A stretch of DNA of 64,000 nucleotides from Hypericum androsaemum. Lineage: Eukaryota > Streptophyta > Magnoliopsida > Malpighiales > Hypericaceae. The translations under genes were made by a program, and so were the position numbers. Under the pieces are notes generated by a model. That model made no database searches. It saw only the letters and a list, made by a program, of their open reading frames with translations, and was not told where the DNA came from. The stretch is taken from NCBI GenBank assembly GCA_963995505.1, contig OZ023182.1, positions 16,777,619 to 16,841,618 of the forward strand. The letters run 5' to 3'. Within the stretch, counting starts at the first letter, position 1. Every line of letters starts with the position of its first letter. Below, in pieces: positions 23,871-36,056 of the stretch.

Positions 23871-24415
23871 AAATGTTCATAGCGGTAACTCAACCATGAT
23901 GAGTGGAGATCCCACAAACTTGGTTCAATGAGATAACTAAGTTGTGGATGGTTAAGATGATTACTTAGAACCCATCCCATTCTCAGAAGCTATCCAAGTA
24001 CTAACCTGCAGAGGTGTAGTAAGGTTAAGCGTCTATACTTTTAATGATTTTTATACCAGATAATGGTAGTGTATGGCAGGATACTCTCGATAGGAGATCA
24101 CCTATATAAGTGTGAAGTGAGGACGCTTCAAATAGAAAAATACTTATGAATCCAAGATATGGTCCATGGCCGCAAAAGACAAAATGTGAGAACCAAAGGA
24201 TATTAGAGATATCATTGTGTAAATGTTATTATTTTGCTTTACATAAAAAAGCTGACCAGTTCAAGACATCGCGTTCACTGAACAGCAAGTAAATCTGATA
24301 ACATCTTACTAGAGAAGATTCAAAGCCGTAAACTACCTATCTCGATGCAATGATATTTCGTCAGAACTTTTCTTAAAAGTATCAGTATGCATTAATCATC
24401 ATTCATGTGGGGGAT

Positions 24416-25306
24416 TGTTGGGTTTTGAATGCTAATTAAAGCAAATAGCTCAAGGTGGAGGCCCAAGTTGAAAATGGCATTACCACATTGGAAAGTGCAA
24501 CAAAATTTTCCTAGTTTATAAGGAGATGCTTCTTGTTGGCTAGGAAATAAGTTGACTACCAGAAAGTCAACTCGGACCGTTGCGAGAATGGTGCATAGCA
24601 CCATCCGAGCACGAGCACGAGCACATGCGTGTGCGCATGATGCATTGGACGCAGGTCACAATGGGCGCTTTGAGGCGCACTTTGCACTTTGCATGTGCGC
24701 ATCATCGCGAGGAGCTGGAGGAGCCTTAAAACTTTTGCCCGAGCTCGGAGAGCTACATGCTGCTTACTTGGCTACCGAAGGAGTGCGAGTACTCGCTGGA
24801 AGCCACGAGAGGATGCGAGCACTTTTCAGAATACCCACGAAGGGACGCGAAGAGGCTGTAGCAATCTGGTGTGCGAAGGGGTGCCTCCGGAGAGCCACGA
24901 ACGAACTGGCAGCTTACCTGCTGGCCGAAGAGATGCGAAGAATAGCCTGCCTGTTGTCCGAAAGGATGTGTCTCCTCGGATGTGCAGGCTGCCACACTCG
25001 TGCCCCTTCGGACTGCCTGCCTCCTCTCCCTCTGTAGCCTATGAATAGGCCTCTCCCCTCACTTCCAAACTCACCCCGAACACTCATTGCATAAGCATTC
25101 ATTAGCAATAGTCATTCTCTCTCTCTCTCTCTCTCACAGAAAAGTTCTGCATAGCCAAGGTTCACCCGAAGCTTCGAGAATCGTTGTGCTGATCTTGGAA
25201 GTAACTAGTCGCTGTATTTTGGGGACGATTGCCGTAGCCCGTAAGTACTGAATACGGGGCAATCTACTAAGATCCTAATCAAGTACACTACTTCCGACAA
25301 ATAACA
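24416..25306 (+). repeat. 3' LTR of copia element A
   Basis: It matches the 5' LTR along its length but lacks about 40 bases near its end, including the half of the inverted pair seen in the 5' LTR. It is preceded by the polypurine tract. Confidence 0.9.
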
Positions 25307-25445
25307 GATTCTAGTTGGATAAAATTTTTGAAAAATTGTTGAAGTCTGTATCTTAGTGGTATCTTGGGATGCAAATCTTTAACCATCAATGCATTTTTCA
25401 TTTTCTTTTCCTGAAAAGGAAATGTATTGTATAATTTTGGTCAAA

Positions 25446-26252
25446 TTTTTGTGCATAGATCTACAGGAATGGGGCGTGAGATATTTCTATCAAAAAAATT
25501 AAAAGCGACCCCTCTACAACAGGTCGTCGTCTGAATAATCGAATAGATTTTTCTAAAAAAAAATTCATAATGATAATGATTATTTTATGAATCCTTGAGC
25601 ATAACTGCTATTAAGGTTTGTTGACTCTGGGGATATATATATATATATATAATTTTTGTACATAGATCTACAGGAATGGAGCCTGAGATATTTCTATCAA
25701 AAAAAATTAAAAGCGACCCATCTATAACAGGTGGTTGTCTGAATAATCGAATAGATTTTTCTTTAAAAAATTCATAATGATAATGATTATTTTATGAATC
25801 GTTGAGCATAACTGCTATTAAGAGTTTGTTGACTTTGGATATATATATATATTAAATTTTTTGTACATAGATCTACAGGAATGGGGCGTCAGATATTTCT
25901 ATAAAAAAATAAAATAAAAGCGAGCCCTCTATAACAGGTCGTTGTCTGAATAATCGAATAGATTTTTCTAAAAAAAGTTCATAATGATAATGATTATTTT
26001 ATGAATCGTTGAGCATAATGCTATTAAGGGTTTGTTGACTTTGGATACATATATATATTTTAAAAGTTTTGTACATAGATCTACAGGAATGGGGCGTGAG
26101 ATATTTCTATCAAAAAAAAAAATTAAAAGCGACCCCTCTATAACAGGTCGTTGTCTGAATAATCAAATAGATTATTCTAAAAAAAATTCATAATGATAAT
26201 GATTATTTTATGAATCGTTGAGCATAACTGCTATTAAGGGTTTGTTGACTTT

Positions 26253-26300
<48 letters not shown>
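25446..26300. repeat. Tandem array, four copies of about 208 bp with TA runs at the joints
   Basis: The unit contains catagatctacaggaatgg, then aaaagcgacccc, aataatcgaatagattttt, and ataatgataatgattatttt. Copies start at about 25446, 25653, 25858 and 26066. Every unit ends in a TA-dinucleotide run of differing length, the last about 50 bases long. Copies differ by a few bases only, so the array is fairly recent. There is no coding capacity. Confidence 0.9.
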
Positions 26301-26302
<2 letters not shown>

Positions 26303-26768
26303 ATTTAGGTATATGATTTTTAGATTTAACTATTTTTCTACTGTTTTCAATATTTTTTAGTGAAATAACTTGCACACAAATTTTTTCCTTAGAAAGTATA
26401 AGGATTAGGCTCACTAATTAATATAGCATTCACAGACAGCATTCACAACATTGCTTACAATAACCAACAGTAACCAAACGGTCAATACGAGTGCAGAGAA
26501 CTTTTTCTGCTAGTACACACTCACCACTCGATAATAATAACTAATAAATAATAATTATGTTTATATTACCGAGCCATTAACAGCTCCATAAAATAGCTGA
26601 CACCATTCCAGAGCTCTTCCGCAACTAAACGGAAAAGTGCAACACTTTGACAACATACCCACGATTTTAAAAGGCACAGTAACTTCTTTTAGGTGTAACG
26701 GTAGTAGCTGGTGAAACAAACAACTAACACTTTAAAACTATTATCAATTGCACTAACAGTAGTCTATG
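26301..26768. other. Old sequence into which element C inserted (left side)
   Basis: AT-rich DNA without a gene. It continues on the far side of element C at 35256. Phrases such as aataaccaaacggt occur on both sides, so this may be one older, unrecognised repeat. Confidence 0.4.
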
Positions 26769-26773
26769 GAACA

Positions 26774-27400
26774 TGACGGTTTTGATGCGTAATTAACGAG
26801 TAATTACGTGTTAAACCCGTTGAATTAACAAACTAATTCGTTAATAATAAATTACGTACTTGTTGAAGTAAGAGGTCCACAGGCTCGGGTCCACGATTTC
26901 TTCGTGCTGGTCGAATTACGATCACGTTCGAACGGATCCGTAATCGATTTTCACGAGATTTCCTTTAATCGAAAATCTGATTAAAATTCTGGAACTGATC
27001 CGGAATTTTCCTTTCTGAGTGAGTAGTTGTGAGAAAAGTTACATTTCAGTCCAGCCAGATTTCCCCTTTTATAGGGAAATCCGGACAGCCAAAATGCGCC
27101 ACGTGGCACGCCACAGGTCACATGTCGCGCCACGTGGCAAAGCTACCCAATAGCTTCGCCACGTGGCGCTTTGGTCCGCATGTCCGCCACGTGGCAAGGC
27201 TACGCATAGCTTTGCCACGTGGGCGCGCCACGTGGGCCGCCACATGTGACGTCAGCGCCACGTCACGCTGACGTGGCGCTTGCGTAGCTTGGGCCGGTCA
27301 ACGCGGGTTGACCGGCCCATCCAACCCAACTTTTTGGGCCTAATGGGCCCGGGCCCAATTAGGCACAATAATAATTGCCTATTGGGCCCAAGGTCCAACA
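26774..27400 (-). repeat. 3' LTR of copia element C
   Basis: On the minus strand it runs from TGTTGGACC to AACCGTCA. It carries a TATA box (CCTATAAAAGG, about 27066-27078) and, upstream of that, the G-box cluster described separately. Confidence 0.93.
27085..27265 (-). promoter_or_regulatory. G-box cluster in the U3 of element C
   Basis: Six CACGTG cores, mostly as CCACGTGG, plus one TGACGTCA lie within about 180 bases directly upstream (minus strand) of the TATA box. The other LTR (34935-35130) has the same array. CACGTG is bound by plant bZIP and bHLH factors, including those of light and abscisic-acid responses, and TGACGTCA by TGA-type bZIPs. Function is inferred from motif density and position. 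Confidence 0.6.
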
Positions 27401-28335
27401 TCTCCCACTCAATTATTATTGACCTTGATCAACAGTTATCAGATTTCTTTAAAGGATTTCGTGCGACCAGCACACGTCGAGTATGTTAAGCCAAATTCAA
27501 GAGCACAGACACTCAGGCTACTTGAATAGTAGCATCTCGACAACCTTCTTGTTTAATGTATGCTATTACCCCAGGACTCATGTCACATTCCATTGTTCAC
27601 ATCAGTGATTTCAAACAATTATATTCGGGTTCACTATTGTATTTTTCAATACAATTGGTGCACCTGAACCACAAAACTCAGAATGTGATGAACAAAGTTC
27701 CTTCTCCCTTAACTATATTCCTTTCATAATGATACAGCCTGCTTTTCTGGTCAGCCCTGCCAGGTCGAATCGCTATGCCATAACCTTTTCATGAACTTTC
27801 CAAGCTAGCAGCACTGGATCATACTTCCAGAATACGTTTAGGATCTTAAGGGTAGGTTTCGGGAATCACAATTCTCGAAAATTGGTCTCACACCAGGGAT
27901 TGTGAAATCACTCAACATTTTCATCCCATCCAGTGGTCGAGTAGCACACATGATACTGATCACGTGTTACAGTGTACTTTCCTTTTTCAAGGAACACATG
28001 TCATTTAACACCATACTAGAGTATCAGCCTTAGCTTAACTCTAGGCTAATAGGACAGACAGTATGATAAGTTCCACTTATATCTTATCATATGGATTGTA
28101 GAAAATCCAAATGCAGCAACTTATTCCTGCATCCCATAAGGAAACTTGCTCTTAAGCAAGACGGCATTCCGCCATAGGACATGCACTTATGAATGTCCAA
28201 TAACTGCCTCATCTCAGCCAGGAATCAACTTCTTAACTCCCATTAGGTAAACACCCGTGTGAGTGGGCTACTTCTCTGTCCGACATGTTTCACATTTAAA
28301 CTCATATTGCCAAATAAAAAATTCCTTTATTCCAA

Positions 28336-31300
28336 CTAATTGGATTTCAAATGAAACCGTCGTAAACCCAGTGACTTAACATGTTTCTCGAACACTTCTC
28401 GAGGTAATGCTTTAGTCATTAGATCTGCGACCATATCTCGTGTAGATATGTGTTTCATACACAGTTCTTTATATTTTATTAAATTTCTCACAAAATGAAA
28501 TTTAATATCTATATGCTTAGCCCTGCTATGGAATCTAGGATCCTTAGCATATGCTATAGCTGCCTGGTTGTCGCAGAATAGACTCACTGGCTCTGTCGAG
28601 TTGATCAGGGAGAGATGGCTTAAGAATCTCTTCAACCATACCGCTTCTTGTGCAGCATGAGCTGAAGCTACATATTCTGCTTCCATTGTTGACAGGGATA
28701 CACATGTTTGCTTCTTACTGCTCCATGAGACAGCACCCCCGTTCAACAAGAAAATAAATCCAGATGTAGACTTTTTTTTATCCACATCACCTCCCCAATC
28801 AGCATCAGTATAGCCACTCATTATCAGGTCACGGCCTTGATAGCACAAGGAGTATTCTGCAGTAGTATTCAAATATTTCAAAATCCCTTTGACAGCCTTC
28901 CAGTGAGCACTGCCTGGATCAGACTGATATCTGCTTGCTATCCCAACAGCATAGCAAATGTCAGGTCTAGTACACAACATTGCGTACATCAGGCATCCAA
29001 CTGCATTGGCATAAGGAATCTTCTCCATGTCCCTACGTTGTTTAGTTATTTTTGGGCACATGTCCTTACACAAATTATGACCTTTAACCAATGGGACATA
29101 CTTTGGGTTACTGTGATCACAATTGAAACGTTCTACTACTTTGCGAATATATGTCTCTTGTGAAAGAGACACTATTCTTTTCGAACGATTCCTCGAAATC
29201 TTAACTCCGAGTATGTAATCTGCTTCACCCATGTCTTTCATTTCAAAGTTCGAAGATAACCAATCTTTGATTTCGATAAGAAATCCCATGTCATTTCCAG
29301 CTAAAAGTATGTCATCAACATACAAGGTGATGATAACAAACTTCTTTCCTGATCGCTTAACATACACACAGTGATTTTCGTCTATCATAATAAAATCATG
29401 CTGCATGATCGTATTATGAAAGCGAATATACCACTGTCTAGACGACTGCTTAAGGCCATAAATTGATCTATTCAATTTGCAAACTTTATGTTCGCAGCCT
29501 TTTTGAATGTAGCCCTCAGGCTGAATCATATAGATTTCTTCATCCAATTCTCCGTGGAGAAAAGCAGTCTTTACATCCATTTGATGTAATTCTAGATTCA
29601 TGTTAGCAACCATAGCTAAAATGACCCTAATTAACGTAAATCTAACAACAGGTGCAAAAGTCTCCTCATAGTCTATCCCAGCCTGTTGTTTAAATCCTTG
29701 GGCAACCAAACGCGCTTTGTATCTTTCGATACTGCCATCTGCATTGCGCTTGATTTTGAGAATCTACTTATTCCCGATTGCCCTACGCCCTTTAGGTAGG
29801 TCAACCAGATCCCAAACCTGGTTTTTGATCATAGAAGACATTTCTTCTTCCATTGCATTCATCCATTCATTTCGTTTTGGAGATGACAAAACTCCAGATA
29901 CATTCTTTGGTTCATCTTCATCCTGCAGGATGGCCAGAAGAATTTCACTTGGACCACCAAATTTCTTTAGTGATACCAAGAACGCATTAGCCTCGCCTTC
30001 GATGTCAAATCGTCGGCGTGGTATGCTAGTTCTACTAGACCTACGAAATTCCCGATTTTGATAAACATCTCAAATATATTCATCATATCCAGGAATCGCA
30101 CTCCCACTGGGTGGAAATACCGTACTCCCACTGGAATAAGGCATTACCTCCCTTTCAGGACTCAGATCACGACCTTCCGGATCAGTTTGAGTTGGAAAAT
30201 CTCTATCTTCCTCCTCAATTCTCCCACTCGGAAGAAGTGATCCAGATGAATCTGGTTCATCTGTCTCATAAAGGGTAAGGTCACTACTAACCTCTCCCAA
30301 CTTTAGAAATTCATTCTCCAAAAATGTGACATCACGTGATTCAAATTCTGTTACATGTCTATTGTCCAGTTCACCCACGAACACGTACCCTTTAGATACC
30401 TCTGGGTATCTTATAAAGATACTTTTTCTACCTCTCGATCCTAATTTACCGAAAGCACTTGAGGTAGAATGGACATAGGACGCACACCCCCACGGCTTAA
30501 AATAGGATAGATCGGGCTTCCGATCTGTCCACATTTCGTAAGGAGTGGCTGTAACAGACTTAGAGGCAACACGGTTTAGAACGTATGCGGCAGTCATGAG
30601 CGCATCTCCGTAGAATGATATAGGCAAACTTGCCTCTGCCATCATCGATCTAACCATATCAAGAAGGGTTCTATTCCTTCTTTCAGCAACTCCATTTTGT
30701 TGTGGTGTATAAGGAATGGACAACTGATGTTCAATTCCTTTTTCAATGCATAGAGCTTTGAACTCATCAGAAAGATATTCACGGCCACGATCAGTTCGTA
30801 AGGCCTTTATCTTTCTATCCTTCTGATTCTCAACAAAACTCATGTATGTCATGAAGTAGTTTAAGGCTTCAGACTTGTGAGAAATCAGGTATATCAGACC
30901 ATATCTAGTATAGTCATCAATAAAGGTGATGAAGTAATATGCTCCATGCCTTGCCCTCACGTTCATTGGACCACATATGTCAGAATGGACTAATTGTAGT
31001 GGAAATTTGGCTCTAGCCCCAGTACCGAAAGGTTTTCTAGTACTTTTCCCTTCTAGACAGGATACGCAACAGGGTAATATAGATTTCTCTATATGGCCCA
31101 ACAGTCCTGCCTTAGCTAGACGGTTTAAACGATCCTGACCGATATGGCCAAGTCTAAAATGCCATAGTTTAATATCATCCTCTGATGAATTTGAACTAGT
31201 GACAAAGGAAAAACTTTCAGAAGGATCAATATCCAGAATCAAAAAACCTTTCGATATATATCCAAGGCCAAAATAGGCATCATCCAAAAACAATCTAACG

Positions 31301-32487
31301 GTGTCGTTCTCAAATGACAACCGGAAACCTAAAGACATTAAGGCCGAAACTGAGATCAGGTTCCTTCGTATGTCTGGAGCAAACAACACGTCATGTAAAA
31401 GAAGGGCACGACCACCACGAAGGTGTAATCTACAAGTGTCCAGGCCTTTCACATCAACACACGAGTTGTTACCGACAAAAATGGTTTTTGCTCCAGCCGG
31501 TAACCGCCTGTACTCAACGAATGAACCACGGTCTCTAGCTATATGGTCTGTCGCTCCTGAATCAATTACCCACACAGAATGTGATTCAGTTAGAAGGGTA
31601 CAAGAGGATACATACAATTTACTCACACTTGAGTTCAGATGTACCTGCTTGGGCATTTTGCAATCTTTTGCAAAATGTCCCTTCTGTTGACAGTTAAAAT
31701 ATTTCACTTTTGAAATGTTAAACCGCTTGTTCTTTTTAGCCTTGGAGCCATCCAACTTGGTTCCATGGTTTTCAGCCTTTGGAGTTTGTTTACACTTACC
31801 CTTCCCTTTACCTTTTTTCTTTTTCCCACCACTCCCAGTCGAACAAATCGAATGGGCTTCAGGGTGGGATTTCATAGCTAGGAGGCGATCTTCCTCCAGC
31901 TCAAGGTGTCTGGAAACATCATCAAATGTTACCAAATGATCGGAATGGGTAAGATTCATCTTCATCTGTTCCCAACTTGGTGGTAGAGAACGGATGTCAG
32001 CTTGAATCTGCTGCTCGTTGCTGAGTATGTGACCGGCCTCTGCCAGTTCACTGATCATATTGGACATCACTCTCAAGTGTTTCCTCATGGGAACCTCCGG
32101 ACGCTTTTTAAAGGTATCAAACCTTATGGTCAAAGCACGCAGCTTCGACACTGAAAGCTTTCCGAATTTCAGTTTGAGAGAATCCCATACCTCTTTCGCG
32201 TTGTCATGCACGCGAAATTGTCTGGTGATATCATCCATCATGGAACTCAACAAGATCAATCGAGCAGTAGTATTTTTCCTCTTCCAAATAACATAAGCTT
32301 CCTTATCTTGCTTATGTTGAGCAGTTGTGCCTTCTTCAGGCTCATCCATTATGACATGTATGTGCTCCAGAACTTCTTGTTCTTCAAGCACATATTGGAT
32401 TTTCATACTCCAATTGTCATAATTTTCACCGTTGAGTTTTAACTCACGGTTTAGCTCAGCTATAATGGATCTAGAAGCGACTGACAT
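28336..32487 (-). pseudogene. gag-pol of copia element C, two nonsense mutations
   Basis: On the minus strand the frame starts at 32487 with gag. It then has a zinc knuckle (about 31690-31640, its first Cys changed to Tyr), protease (VIDSGATDHI near 31555), GAG-pre-integrase, integrase with LVHSDICGP (about 30985) and RTDRGREYL, reverse transcriptase with YVDDILLAGND (about 29315) and RNase H with STMEAEYVASAHA (about 28680). The frame is interrupted by a TGA at about 30067 and a TAG at about 29767, both explained by a single C-to-T or G-to-A change. No frameshift is visible, so the copy is recent but probably not autonomous. Confidence 0.93.
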
Positions 32488-32856
32488 TTCTATAGAGATT
32501 TTTAATATGAGAACATATTAGAAATTTGATTTGGCAATATGATTCAATTTACTAATCACTCATAACTTTTAACGATATGGAGTTCTTGATTAATCTCAAA
32601 ATCGAAGTGGGTCGCGGGCATGCTTCCCCTCACCATTCAAGTATTAATCTTAAACTTCAACCGTTTAAAGTTCATTGACAGTAAATTCAAGTGGAAGCAA
32701 TTAAACAAACATCTTTATTTAATTACATGTTTGACACATGCATTTGTACATTCTGAGTGTGCTCACACATGCATAAAACCTCAGACAAGGTCACAACCTA
32801 TTGTACAAAAGTCCCCCAAAAGCAACATATGTATATGGGGACAGTTAAACATATAA

Positions 32857-33438
32857 TCACACAGGGATCGGATGTCCAGGTGATCCGGTAGGAGAATCCA
32901 GATACATATCTGGATCTGGCTCCGGAGACGATCCGGTGGGGGCCGGGTACGAGGACGATCCGATGAGAAGTTCCAGAGTACTTTCCGGAACTGGAATTGA
33001 GTCCATGATCCAGATGATCAGGAGCGGAGGAAAACTATAATAGTAATCCTTAGCGAAGTAGCGGTTCAAGATCAAACCGCTTCGCAACTCCAGAACAGGA
33101 GAAGGTATCATTTCTCTGCGTAGACCCTTATCCTCAAGATAATGGATCAGACCATAGAGAGCATCTCTATGGGTATTGAACTCGGGTGCCGAGAAGACAC
33201 TCATATCTTCTCGAATTTTCATCGTGACCAGGAGGTCTCGAAACATAGAGGGCCAGTCCTCTCCATGATCGTAACCTCCGGCCCAGATGCACTCTTGCAT
33301 CTCCCGGTGAACAGCCTCAATGTGCTCAACAATGACATACATGTCATTCTTGGGCACACGCAGCGGTAAACGGCGCTTCAGAATCTTCTGTCGAAGTTCT
33401 GTTGCACAGAAGTTCAGATACCTGTCTCCAGTAGCCAT
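32857..33438 (-). CDS. Extra ORF in the leader of copia element C, unknown function
   Basis: An intact frame of 193 codons lies between the primer-binding site and gag, on the coding strand of the element. I chose the Met that begins MATGDRYLNF; an upstream in-frame Met at 33459 adds seven residues. The first two thirds look like a globular, helical protein (for example LRQKILKRRLPLRVPKND). Near residues 138-155 is a hydrophobic stretch (YYSFPPLLIIWIMDSIPV), followed by a Pro/Ser/Asp-rich tail. I do not recognise a family. Ordinary copia elements have no ORF here. It could be a captured host gene piece, an element-specific accessory protein, or an upstream gag-like segment. Confidence 0.55.
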   Translation of the reverse strand: MATGDRYLNFCATELRQKILKRRLPLRVPKNDMYVIVEHIEAVHREMQECIWAGGYDHGEDWPSMFRDLLVTMKIREDMSVFSAPEFNTHRDALYGLIHYLEDKGLRREMIPSPVLELRSGLILNRYFAKDYYYSFPPLLIIWIMDSIPVPESTLELLIGSSSYPAPTGSSPEPDPDMYLDSPTGSPGHPIPV

Positions 33439-33859
33439 CAAATCTTGCAACAATTGCAATTAAATTTTGGGTTAATACTCATATTGTCCCAAAATATGAT
33501 TGAAAAACTCATTTTCCCATCTTTTGATGAACATTTTATGGATCAATTTATGTGATTTTAGTTTAACTTTTACATATCTCGGAACTCGTTCCAAAATATT
33601 TTCTTTTTAAGTTTATTAAAATATAATTTTAATAAACCTAATTGACAAAAATTTCTCAAAATTTTTATCAATTTATTGGATTTTAATTGAATAAAAACTG
33701 ATTTTATCCAATTAAAAGAGAAAAAACCCAAATTTTAAGTCCAATTTTGACTTAAGTCAAAATTGACCGTAAACCGGGTTGGGTCGAACCAAGAAACCGG
33801 GCCAATCCGTCCGGTTTTTTGATTTTCTTGACCCGGGTATAAATATTTTCGGGAAAAAT

Positions 33860-34360
33860 CGTGAAATTACGATTTTGCCCCTCGCATATTTTCACCCGAA
33901 TTTTCTCTCTCTTCTCCCGCGAAGACGAAAATCCGGCCGCCGCTCCTCTCCATGACCGCCGCGTAACAGCGGCGAACCACGGGTCGAGACCGGTCGCAAT
34001 CGACTCGTCTCGGCCTTGCGATCACGGCCGTAGCGGCCTCTCGGGCCGTCGTCCAGCCGTTCTCCGCCGCGAAGCTCTTCTCCATTCGGCGCCTCTCCGC
34101 CGTCGTCGTCCTCGATCTCACAATTCCGGCGACGGTGATCCACAAACGTGGTATCAGGACGTCGGGGAGAAGCCGCAGAATCGACTATCGTCGATCTCCG
34201 GCGTCGAAATCGTCGGATTTCCGACGAAATCGACGGATTTCGTTTTCGGGCGAAAACGCCCAAATCTCCCGATAAGGGTTGATTTCGATTTGGTGATTTT
34301 TGGGAAAATTTCCAATTAATCCCCAAGTCTTCCGAAAATTGCACCGAGGTCCATGACACG
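33860..34360. other. GC-rich block in the leader of element C
   Basis: This part of the leader is far more GC-rich than its surroundings (many cggcg/ccgcc words) and is open for about 150 codons on both strands. That is more likely a composition effect than two genes. It may be host DNA acquired by the element, or structured leader RNA. Confidence 0.4.
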
Positions 34361-34601
34361 CAGGTGGCACGTAAGCGGTCAAAATTTCATATTGGTACCT
34401 TAAGGTTTCGCGCGTGCGCGAATTTGCCCGCGTGGTTAGGCAAAATTTAATTTAGTCCCGCTGGTTCCAAATTAATTACATTAAAGTCCAACAGATTATG
34501 ATTTTTCATAAAATCACGATTAATATGATTTTTAACTCAATAAATCACATAATTACTTGAATTAAAACAACATATTATCATCAAAACATGGTTTCAACCA
34601 T

Positions 34602-34613
34602 GCTCTGATACCA
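34602..34613 (-). promoter_or_regulatory. Primer-binding site of element C (tRNA-iMet type)
   Basis: On the minus strand TGGTATCAGAGC follows the 5' LTR after a two-base gap. This is the standard plant copia primer site, complementary to the 3' end of initiator Met tRNA. Confidence 0.93.
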
Positions 34614-34615
34614 AT

Positions 34616-35250
34616 TGACGGTTTTGATGCATAATTAACGAGTAATTACGTGTTAAACCCGTTGAATTAACAAACTAATTCGTTAATAATAAATCACTTA
34701 CTTGTTGAAGTAAGAGGTCCACAGGCTCGGGTCCACGATTTCTTCGTGCTGGTCGAATTACGATCACGTTCGAAAGGATCCGTAATCGATTTTCACGAGA
34801 TTTCCTTTAATCGAAAATCTGATTAAAATTCTGGAACTGATCCGGAATTTTCCTTTCTGAGTGAGTAGTTGTGGGAAAAGTTACATTTCAGTCCAGCCGG
34901 ATTTCCCCTTTTATAGGGAAATCCGGACAGCCAAAACGCGCCACGTGGCATGCCACAGGTCACATGTCCGCCACGTGGCAAAGCTACCCAATAGCTTCGC
35001 CACGTGACGCTTTGGTCCGCATGTCCGCCACGTGGCAAGGCTACGCATAGCTTTGCCACGTGGCGCCATGTGGGTGCGCCACGTGGGCTGCCACATGTGA
35101 CGTCAGCGCCACGTCACGCTGACGTGGCGCTTGCGTAGCTTGGGCCGGTCAACGCGGGTTGACCGGCCCATCCAACCCAACTTTTTGGGCCTAATGGGCC
35201 CGGGCCCAATTAGGCACAATAATAATTGCCTATTGGGCCAAGGTCCAACA
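34616..35250 (-). repeat. 5' LTR of copia element C
   Basis: Near-identical partner of 26774-27400, with the same TATA box (about 34910) and CACGTG cluster; one box reads CACGTGA and one short insertion (gcgccat) is present. Confidence 0.93.
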
Positions 35251-35255
35251 GAACA

Positions 35256-36056
35256 TGAAATAGTTAAATAGAATTCTTTTAATTAAAAGTTTTCTCTGTC
35301 TCCACACAATAGTAAACGTAGTACTAATTTTAGCACATAACGTGGCAGTTTCATAAGAAATGGTCAAGCGATTATTTTGCGCACACAAAATAAACACTGG
35401 AGCATTATTCTACTTATTTAAATTGTTGTCTTACGATTTTCCACCGAAGCCAGTCAACAGGTTGAAACAAACAAATCACAATGTAACCATAGGTAATTGA
35501 TCACAATTTAAATGAACCCAATAAAATTCCGGATCAAAAATCGTAACAGGTAAGCACTTACACTAGTATTCAAATATTAATAATTGAAGAAGCAATAACC
35601 AAACGGTTACTAACAGTGACCTATTTATTTTCCACTTCAGGGAAGCAATATTTAATCGAACGTGACACGATTATTTATACTACGTAATTGTTTCCGTTCA
35701 ACTCCCTTACAGTAAACTATTTAAGTCCAAATTAAAAAACCCCAGAACATTAGCTTGCGTTGCCGACTTTCTTTGCAATTTAGTTCTCGGATTAAAATAA
35801 TACGACTAGATACAGATTGCAAATATGCAGTTATGCGCTACAGAAAAGTACTCGGCAACAGCAATAATAATTAACTGGTAATCATAATATACTAAAGAAC
35901 ACTTCTTGCCGTGATACTATATCCACGATGAACAAACCAAATTACTAATATTTAGATAATGATAAGAGTATAAAATTGTTGGTAAAATATTAGTAAGTAA
36001 GGGTTTGCACATGTATATATAACTCGTAAGTAATAAAATAGAAGAGAGTAAAAGGA
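35256..36056. other. Old sequence into which element C inserted (right side)
   Basis: AT-rich DNA, no gene. It joins the 26301-26768 stretch if element C is removed. It ends where the LTR-like sequence D begins. Confidence 0.4.

Larger units (their letters stand above)
19046..25306 (+). mobile_element. Ty1/copia LTR retrotransposon A, degraded
   Basis: LTRs of about 900 bases bound the element; each starts TGTTGG and ends ATAACA. A perfect 5-base target duplication, GATTC, flanks it (19041-19045 and 25307-25311). The order gag, protease, integrase, reverse transcriptase, RNase H is that of Ty1/copia. A purine-rich tract ending GTGGGGGAT sits against the 3' LTR. The two LTRs differ by many substitutions and an about 40-base deletion in the 3' copy, so the insertion is old. 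It is the same family as element B. Confidence 0.92.
26774..35250 (-). mobile_element. Ty1/copia LTR retrotransposon C, nearly complete
   Basis: The element is 8477 bases long on the minus strand. LTRs of about 630 bases start TGTTGG and end CGTCA. A perfect 5-base target duplication GAACA lies at 26769-26773 and 35251-35255. It has a canonical initiator-Met primer-binding site, a purine tract beside the 3' LTR (gagtgggaga, minus strand), and one gag-pol frame broken by two stops. The LTRs differ at only a few positions in the stretches I compared, so it is the youngest large element here. A 2.1-kb leader with an extra ORF precedes gag. Confidence 0.95.

Noticed and set aside
25446..26300. 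CRISPR-like regular repeat
   Set aside because: Units are about 208 bases and contiguous, without short direct repeats and unique spacers. This is eukaryotic satellite-type DNA.
33861..34319. Frames of about 150 codons on both strands in the leader of element C
   Set aside because: High GC makes stops rare, and neither translation looks like a protein family.
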